DNA of 64,000 bases from an uncultured Caulobacteraceae bacterium (GTDB lineage Bacteria > Pseudomonadota > Alphaproteobacteria > Caulobacterales > Caulobacteraceae): positions 1 to 64,000 of the forward strand of contig CAIQJF010000045.1 in NCBI GenBank assembly GCA_903872075.1, read 5' to 3'. Below the pieces are notes generated by a model that was not told the DNA's origin, searched no databases, and saw only the letters and a list, made by a program, of their open reading frames with translations. A program made the translations under genes and the position numbers. Shown here one piece after another: positions 58,881 to 64,000 of this stretch (the stretch's first letter is position 1; the number at the start of each line of letters is the position of its first letter).

Positions 58881-60449
58881 TCAGCTCCGCGCCAAGCGAG
58901 CTCCCTTGACGCCGTGCAGGTCAGCCCCAGCATCACTGGGCAGACCGATGAAGAACAGCAATGAGATCAACGCCGTCAGCCCGATCGCGACAAAAGCCGG
59001 CGCGATCACCCCGGCGCTGAGGCGCGAAGTGTGGGCGTGGGCCATGAGGGCCCGCAGGAGGGTCGCGGCCAGACCGATTCCAATACTCTGCGCCAGCTGC
59101 TGGCCCATGGTCGACATGGTCGACGCGCGGCTCATCCGGTCCGGATCGATATCGGCGAACGCCATGCCGTTGAGGCTGGTGAACTGCAGCGAGCGGAAAA
59201 AGCCGCCGGTGAGCAGCACGGCGTAGATCAACCAGTGCGGCGTGGTCGGATTGAAAAGCCCGTAGGCCATGAAGGTCACCGCCACGATCACGGCGTTGAC
59301 GCTCAACGTACGCTTGAAGCCGAACCGGGAGAGGATCGGTGGCGCGCAGGTCTTCATCACCAAGGCGGCCGCGGCGCTCGCGAAGGTCATGAGACCGGCC
59401 TGCAGCGCCGAAAGTCCAAAGGCCACCTGCAGCAGCAGCGCCAGCATGAACGGGCTCGCGCCCATGCCCATACGCATGAAGGCGCCGCCGACCACCGAGG
59501 CCGTGAAGGTGCGAATCCTGAGCAGATCCAGATCCAGAATCGCGTTCTCAACCCGTCGCGCATGCCAGACATAGAGACCGAGACAGATGACGCCGCCGCC
59601 CATCATGCCCGCGACCGCCCAAGGGGGGAGCTCGCTCCGTCCAAGGTTCTCGAAACCGTACACGACGCCCGCCATGCCGACTCCGGTGAGCAGCAGTCCT
59701 GGCCAGTCCAGGGCGCGCGCGCCCTCCTCCCGGACATTGGGAATGAAACGCGTCACCAACAGCACCCCGAGCAGGGCGATGGGGAGATTCAGGAAGAATA
59801 TCCAACGCCAGGACCCGTAGGTGACGATCAGTCCGCCGATTGGCGGGCCGAGCACCGGGCCGAGCAAGGCGGGCATGGTGAGAACCGACATGGCGCGGAC
59901 GAGGTTGTGTTTGGCCGTGGAGCGCAGGAGCACCAGCCGCCCCACCGGACCCATCATCGCCCCAGCCGCACCGGCGCAGAAACGGGCGAGAAGCAGTTGC
60001 GGCAGGCTGTGGGCGAATCCGCATCCGGCGCAGGCCGAGGCGTAGCCGACGATCGCGAACAGGAAGACCTTCTTTGCCCCGAACCGATCCGCCGCCCAGC
60101 CGCTGATCGGCAGAAACACAGCCGCGGCCAGCAGATAGGCGGTGATCGCCGTGTTCAGATGAACCGGGTCCTCATGCAGGGACCGCGCCATGGTCGGCAG
60201 GGCATTGGCCAGCACCGTGGCGTTCAGCGTCTGCATCATCAGGGCCGCGCCAATGATGGCGGGGACGAGTGAGGAGAACGGCTCCGCCGCCGCCTGTGCG
60301 CCGGCGGCGGCGTCCGTCGTCAGGGCTGCGTCGACGGCCGTATCAGGCGTCCGCGAAGGCGAGGGGCTTGCCGGCGGTATAGCTGGTCTTGACGGCCAGG
60401 CTCGACTTGGCGGCCTCGTATTCGGCGGCCAGACGCGCCACCAGATCAC
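58881..60449 (-). CDS. MFS drug transporter, DHA2 (EmrB/QacA) type
   Basis: A membrane exporter with about 14 helices. LMMQTLNATVLANALPTMAR near the first helix, SGWAADRFGAKKVFLFAI (motif A) and GPVLGPPIGGLIVTYGSWRW (motif C) are DHA2 markers. The start is unclear: between the stop of the upstream nitronate monooxygenase and the first helix there is no ATG, GTG or TTG in frame. The listed GTG at 60449 overlaps that gene by 107 bp and gives an unlikely proline-rich leader. A CTG near 60321 is the other option. It is probably translated in an operon with the monooxygenase. Confidence 0.85.
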   Translation of the reverse strand: MIWWRVWPPNTRPPSRAWPSRPAIPPASPSPSRTPDTAVDAALTTDAAAGAQAAAEPFSSLVPAIIGAALMMQTLNATVLANALPTMARSLHEDPVHLNTAITAYLLAAAVFLPISGWAADRFGAKKVFLFAIVGYASACAGCGFAHSLPQLLLARFCAGAAGAMMGPVGRLVLLRSTAKHNLVRAMSVLTMPALLGPVLGPPIGGLIVTYGSWRWIFFLNLPIALLGVLLVTRFIPNVREEGARALDWPGLLLTGVGMAGVVYGFENLGRSELPPWAVAGMMGGGVICLGLYVWHARRVENAILDLDLLRIRTFTASVVGGAFMRMGMGASPFMLALLLQVAFGLSALQAGLMTFASAAAALVMKTCAPPILSRFGFKRTLSVNAVIVAVTFMAYGLFNPTTPHWLIYAVLLTGGFFRSLQFTSLNGMAFADIDPDRMSRASTMSTMGQQLAQSIGIGLAATLLRALMAHAHTSRLSAGVIAPAFVAIGLTALISLLFFIGLPSDAGADLHGVKGARLARS

Positions 60450-61350
60450 CGGCGCTCAGCACATCCTTCACCGCGCCGATGCCCTGGCCGCAGCCCCAGA
60501 TGTCCTTCCAGGCCTTGGCGCTCTGGTTGCCGCCGGACGCGAAGTTCATCTTCGAGGGGTCGGCCTCGGGGAGGTGGTCGGGATCGAGCCCGGCCGCCAC
60601 GATGCTCGGCCGCAGGTAGTTGCCGTGCACACCCGTGAACAGGTTGGTGTAGACGATGTCCTCGCCGCCGCGCTCGACGATCATGTCCTTATAGCCCTGG
60701 ACGGCGTTAGCTTCCTTCGTGGCGATGAAGGCCGAGCCGATATAGGCGAGATCCGCGCCCATGGCCTGCGCGGCCAGGATCGCGCCGCCATTGGCGATGG
60801 CGCCTGACAGGGCGATTGGCCCGTCGAACCATTCGCGCAGTTCCTGGATCATCGCGAACGGGGACAGTTTGCCGGCGTGGCCGCCGGCGCCGGCGGCCAC
60901 GGGGATCAGACCATCGGCGCCCTTCTCCACGGCCTTGTGCGCGAAGAAGTTTGAGATCACATCGTGCAGGACGATCCCGCCCCATCCGTGCACCGCGGCG
61001 TTGACGTCCTCGCGGGCGCCCAGGGAGGTGATGATCACCGGCACCTTGTATTTGGCGCAGAGCTCGACGTCCTCCTCGAGGCGGTTGTTCGTTTTGTGAA
61101 CGATCTGATTCACGGCGAAGGGGGCGGAGGGCAGATCCGGGTTGGCCTTGTCCCACGCGGCCAGTTCCTCGGTGATTCGCGCCAGCCACTCGTCGAGCTG
61201 GGAAATCGGTCGGGCGTTCAACGACGGGAAGGACCCGACGATTCCCGCCTTGCACTGGGCGATCACGAGCTCGGGACCGGAGATGATGAACAGGGGCGAA
61301 GCGATCACCGGCAGGCGGAGACGATCACGAAGTACGGGCGGCAGCGCCAT
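60343..61350 (-). CDS. Nitronate monooxygenase family flavoenzyme
   Basis: A 335-residue FMN TIM-barrel enzyme that oxidises alkyl nitronates. It opens LPVIASPLFIISGPELVIAQ then CKAGIVGSFPSLNARP. The FMN/phosphate and active-site segments VAAGAGGHAGKLSPFAMIQE and IALSGAIANGGAILAAQAMG are present, with the conserved His of GGHAG near residue 178. The C-terminus (NFASGGNQSAKAWKDIWGCG) is typical of the alphaproteobacterial group, where some members act as 2-nitropropane dioxygenase-like or enoyl reductase-like enzymes. It precedes the MFS exporter. Confidence 0.9.
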   Translation of the reverse strand: MALPPVLRDRLRLPVIASPLFIISGPELVIAQCKAGIVGSFPSLNARPISQLDEWLARITEELAAWDKANPDLPSAPFAVNQIVHKTNNRLEEDVELCAKYKVPVIITSLGAREDVNAAVHGWGGIVLHDVISNFFAHKAVEKGADGLIPVAAGAGGHAGKLSPFAMIQELREWFDGPIALSGAIANGGAILAAQAMGADLAYIGSAFIATKEANAVQGYKDMIVERGGEDIVYTNLFTGVHGNYLRPSIVAAGLDPDHLPEADPSKMNFASGGNQSAKAWKDIWGCGQGIGAVKDVLSAGDLVARLAAEYEAAKSSLAVKTSYTAGKPLAFADA

Positions 61351-61455
61351 GGCGGAAACTCCTTTTGTCAGGGTGCGGACGGGCTCTCTCGCCCCGGACG
61401 CAACGTCCCGACTGGCATAAAGTCACCGTTGCTCAAGTGCAACGGCCGGGGCGTT

Positions 61456-61473
61456 CTGTCACAAATCTGGAGC
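61456..61473 (+). promoter_or_regulatory. Pho-box-like site upstream of the porin
   Basis: CTGTCACAAATCTGGAGC at 61456-61473 resembles the PhoB consensus of two CTGTCAY repeats separated by four AT-rich bases. The first half is exact, the second keeps CTG only. It lies about 100 bp before the porin start, with TATAAA at 61490 as a possible -10. Phosphate control of this porin is inferred, supported by the similar site before pstS. Confidence 0.55.
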
Positions 61474-61574
61474 GCGCGGAGGGCGTTTTTATAAAACCGT
61501 TACATACAGACGATAGGGCTGACTCCGCTACGAACCGCAGGCATGAGCCGCGGTTCTCATAAGGAACAGCACAA

Positions 61575-62957
61575 ATGAGAACTCGAACTGCCTTGGTCGC
61601 TGGCGCGGCTCTGGGCGCATTCATCATGTCGGGCGTCGCCGCAGAGGCGAAGACAACCCATCACAAGAAGCACGTCGCCGCGGCGCCGTCCAAGGAAACC
61701 CTTGAGCTGAAGCAGGAAGTGCAAGACCTGAAGACCCAGCTTCAGGCTCTGGAGAGCCGTCTGGACGCCCAGGCTCAAGCTCAGCAGCAGACCCTGGCGC
61801 AGGCTCAGGCGGCCCAGTCGACCGCCCAGACCGCTCAATCGACGGCGCAGGCGGCCGCGACTCAGATTCAGGCCGAGCAGGATCAGATCAAGACGATTCC
61901 GACCCAGGTCGCCACGGCCACCAAGGCCGCCGCGCCGAAGTCGGGCTGGTGGAACGAGACCAAGATCGGCGTGACCATGTTCGCCGACGCCGGCAACATC
62001 ACCGGCAAGACGGACGGCGCCAAGACGGCGCAGACCGGCACGAACTACGACATCAAGCGGCTCTATCTGGTCGTCGATCACAAGTTCAACGACACCTATT
62101 CGTTCAACTTCACCACCGACTTTAACTATGACAGCGGACCGGCCGCGGCCACCCAGCTGTACATCAAGAAGGCCTTCATCCAGGCGAAATACTCGCCGGC
62201 CTTTACGATCCGCGCCGGCGCCGCCGACCTACCCTGGGTGCCCTTCGTCGAAGGCATCTACGGCTACCGCTATGTGGAACAGACCCTGATCGATCGTACG
62301 AAGTTCGGCACGTCGTCCGACTGGGGGATTCATGCCCTAGGTACGTTCGGCAACAACATCTTCAGCTATCAGATCTCGGTCATCGACGGCGAAGGCTACA
62401 AGAAGCCGGCGATCGGCACCGCCAACCGCACCAACGCCGTGGACGTCGAAGGCCGTCTGAGCGCGACCTACAAGCACGTGACCCTCGCGGTCGGCGGCTA
62501 CGACGGCAAGCTTGGCAATGCGGTCTCGGGCGTACAGACGTTCAACACCGCTCAGCGGCTGAACCTGCTGGCCGCCTACGTCACGCCCAAGGCCCGTATC
62601 GGTTTCGAATATATGTACGCTCACTACTGGGGCAGTGACATCCTTCAGTCGAACCCCGCCAAGACCAACTCGAGCGAAGGCTATTCGGTGTTCGGGTCCT
62701 GGAACTTCACGCCCAAGCTCGCCGTGTTCGGCAAGTACGAGTGGGTGAAACCGAAGTCGGTGACGGCTCCGACCTTCGACGACAGCTACTTCAACGTCGG
62801 CCTGTCCTATAAGCCGATCGGCCCGCTGGACTTCGCCCTCGTCTACAAGCGTGACGAAGTCAAGAATGGCGTGCTCTCGACCGGCAACGGTTCGATCGGC
62901 GGCATTCACAACGGCACCTACGACGAAGTCGGCCTCTTCACCCAGGTGAAGTTCTAA
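61575..62957 (+). CDS. Phosphate-selective porin-like protein (OprO/OprP family)
   Basis: A 460-residue outer-membrane porin. A signal peptide (MRTRTALVAGAALGAFIMSG to AAEA) is followed by a Gln/Ala-rich coiled coil (residues about 38-115, KQEVQDLKTQLQALESRLDA), which may trimerise or contact peptidoglycan. The barrel runs from about 125 (ETKIGVTMFADAGNITG), with RLYLVVDHKFNDTYSFNFTT and FIQAKYSPAFTIRAGAADLP typical of OprO/P-like porins, and ends in LFTQVKF with C-terminal Phe. The Pho-box upstream and pstS downstream suggest phosphate uptake across the outer membrane. Confidence 0.88.
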   Translation: MRTRTALVAGAALGAFIMSGVAAEAKTTHHKKHVAAAPSKETLELKQEVQDLKTQLQALESRLDAQAQAQQQTLAQAQAAQSTAQTAQSTAQAAATQIQAEQDQIKTIPTQVATATKAAAPKSGWWNETKIGVTMFADAGNITGKTDGAKTAQTGTNYDIKRLYLVVDHKFNDTYSFNFTTDFNYDSGPAAATQLYIKKAFIQAKYSPAFTIRAGAADLPWVPFVEGIYGYRYVEQTLIDRTKFGTSSDWGIHALGTFGNNIFSYQISVIDGEGYKKPAIGTANRTNAVDVEGRLSATYKHVTLAVGGYDGKLGNAVSGVQTFNTAQRLNLLAAYVTPKARIGFEYMYAHYWGSDILQSNPAKTNSSEGYSVFGSWNFTPKLAVFGKYEWVKPKSVTAPTFDDSYFNVGLSYKPIGPLDFALVYKRDEVKNGVLSTGNGSIGGIHNGTYDEVGLFTQVKF

Positions 62958-62969
62958 GGCAACCATCCC

Positions 62970-63001
62970 GCCTCGGAGCCGTTCACGAACGGTTCCGAGG
63001 C
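62970..63001 (+). terminator. Hairpin after porin gene
   Basis: GCCTCGGAGCCGTTC / GAACGGTTCCGAGGC around a two-base loop (62970-63001), pairing throughout with one G-T mismatch. It lies 12 bp after the porin stop. No U-tract follows (GCCCTTCGG), so it may be a weak terminator or a 3' stabilising structure. Confidence 0.6.
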
Positions 63002-63039
63002 GCCCTTCGGCCTGTGCGAATGGATCTCGGTCCATCACA

Positions 63040-63057
63040 CTGTCACTGAACCGACAC
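63040..63057 (+). promoter_or_regulatory. Pho box upstream of pstS
   Basis: CTGTCACTGAACCGACAC at 63040-63057: two 7-base repeats (CTGTCAC and CCGACAC) separated by TGAA, a good match to the PhoB box. It lies 66 bp before the pstS start codon. PhoB control of pstS is well established in proteobacteria. Confidence 0.7.
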
Positions 63058-63122
63058 TCCTCGTGCCTAAGGTCATCATAGAACAGGCGCCGGCGCAGCC
63101 GGCTCCAAACAGGAGATCATCC

Positions 63123-64000
63123 ATGATCAGAACTTTCATCGCCGCAGCTGCGGCGACTACCCTTATCGCCGGCGCGGGCGTTGCGTTCGCCGGCAACATT
63201 TCCGGCGCCGGCGCCACCTTCCCCGCTCCCGTCTACGCCAAGTGGGCGGAAAGCTATAAGGCCTCGTCCGGCGCAGCCTTGAACTACCAGGCGATCGGCT
63301 CCGGCGGCGGCAAGAAGCAGATTATCGCGGGGACGGTCGATTTCGGCGCCACCGACAAGCCGATGAAACCGGACGAACTGGCAGCGGCCGGCCTGCAACA
63401 ATTCCCGACCGTGGTCGGCGGCGTTGTGCCGGTGATGAACCTGCCGGGCCTGAAAGCGGGCCAGGTCAAGCTCACTGGCCGGGTTCTGGCCGATATCTAT
63501 CTGGGCTTGATCAAGAAGTGGAACGATCCGGTCATCGCCTCCTGGAACAAGGGTGTGGCCCTTCCCAACATGCCCATCACCGTGGTGCACCGTTCAGACG
63601 GATCGGGCACCAGCTTCCTGTTCACCAGCTATCTGAGCATGGGCGATGAGGCTTGGGCCAAGGGTCCCGGTGGCAATGACGCGGTAAACTGGCCGGTCGG
63701 CCTCGGCGGCAAGGGCAACGACGGCGTCGCCGCTTTCGTGAAACAAACCCCCGGCGCGATCGGCTATGTCGAATACGCCTACGCCAAGCAAAACGGCATG
63801 AACTATGCCCTGATGCAGAACAAGGCCGGCAAGTTCGTCGCGCCGATGGCCGCCAACTTCGCCGCCGCCGCCGCCGGCGCAAAGTGGGGCGCCGCCCCCG
63901 GCTTTTACCTGCTGCTGCTCGATCAGCCCGGCGCCAACGCCTGGCCGATCACCGGCGCCACGTTCATCCTGATGCACAGCAAGCAGACCAACGCCCAGAC
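63123..64000 (+). CDS. pstS: Phosphate ABC transporter substrate-binding protein PstS (3' end beyond window)
   Basis: The periplasmic phosphate-binding protein of the high-affinity Pst uptake system. The visible 292 residues start with a signal peptide (MIRTFIAAAAATTLIAGAGV, cleavage after AFA). Then come the PstS motifs GNISGAGATFPAPVYAKWAE, LNYQAIGSGGGKKQIIAGTV then DFGATDKPM, and VVHRSDGSGTSFLFTSYLS. These supply the phosphate-contacting Ser, Asp and Arg residues. AGGAGA lies about eight bases before ATG 63123. The reading frame is still open at position 64000; pstCAB probably follow. Confidence 0.97.
   Translation, partial: MIRTFIAAAAATTLIAGAGVAFAGNISGAGATFPAPVYAKWAESYKASSGAALNYQAIGSGGGKKQIIAGTVDFGATDKPMKPDELAAAGLQQFPTVVGGVVPVMNLPGLKAGQVKLTGRVLADIYLGLIKKWNDPVIASWNKGVALPNMPITVVHRSDGSGTSFLFTSYLSMGDEAWAKGPGGNDAVNWPVGLGGKGNDGVAAFVKQTPGAIGYVEYAYAKQNGMNYALMQNKAGKFVAPMAANFAAAAAGAKWGAAPGFYLLLLDQPGANAWPITGATFILMHSKQTNAQ

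Noticed and set aside
1..64000. CRISPR arrays and tRNA genes
   Set aside because: No direct-repeat array with regular spacers and no cloverleaf-like sequence was noticed by eye; a covariance search would be decisive.

Overview
The window is high-GC DNA from an alphaproteobacterium. Caulobacterales (Phenylobacterium/Caulobacter-like) is my best guess. It rests on a GcrA-like small protein, PhoB-type boxes before a porin and pstS, paired acyl-CoA dehydrogenases, a PEP-CTERM protein and many ATGA-overlapping operons. The genus is inference.

Layout. 1-8.4 kb is housekeeping: the 5' part of the RNase P RNA (minus strand, cut by the window edge), an AmpD-like amidase with a DMT transporter, pgm, two acyl-CoA dehydrogenases, a small secreted protein, a DUF1289 protein and dusA. 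8.4-18.2 kb holds a cyclase-like/TolB-like/TPR protein, a VirB1-like lytic transglycosylase, and a compact type IV secretion operon virB2-3-4-6-9-10-11 with no virB5, virB7, virB8, virD4 or relaxase. 18.3-21.0 kb holds an IorAB-type molybdenum hydroxylase pair. 21.0-25.6 kb is an accessory patch: a low-GC gap, a chimeric IS1380/IS630 element, a secreted beta-helix-like protein and a second AT-rich gap.

25.8-45.6 kb is the striking part. A ccmF-ccmG-ccmH-ccmI cytochrome c maturation operon is followed by two converging operons. The plus-strand operon (30.16-36.37 kb) encodes a fusion of an FAD/NAD(P)H oxidoreductase, two cyclic-nucleotide-binding domains and a 16-cysteine ferredoxin. It also encodes a membrane protein with paired heme-b-like histidines, a fusion of a cytoplasmic FHA domain to a periplasmic decaheme cytochrome, and a CpdA-like phosphodiesterase. 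The minus-strand operon (45.56-36.45 kb) encodes a pentaheme cytochrome, a tandem GlcG-like lipoprotein, an outer-membrane beta-barrel and a decaheme cytochrome with an LVIVD propeller. I count 25 heme c motifs in the two operons. I infer a route taking cytoplasmic reductant across the inner membrane, through the periplasm and possibly the outer membrane, with cyclic nucleotides and phosphothreonine as control inputs. This is my candidate for an undescribed system.

45.7-54.4 kb: a PEP-CTERM protein, a small secreted protein, an enoyl-CoA hydratase/hydrolase/PH-domain set, an SDR, and a probable lysine-degradation pair (lysine 6-dehydrogenase-like plus ALDH7-like) divergent from an Lrp regulator. 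54.4-57.8 kb is a small accessory cluster with an XRE regulator, a split chromate transporter and unknown small genes; a 17-bp palindrome occurs in two of its promoter regions. 57.8-64 kb: a ferritin-like protein, an MFS exporter, a nitronate monooxygenase, an OprO/P-like porin and the 5' part of pstS, the last two with Pho-box-like sites.
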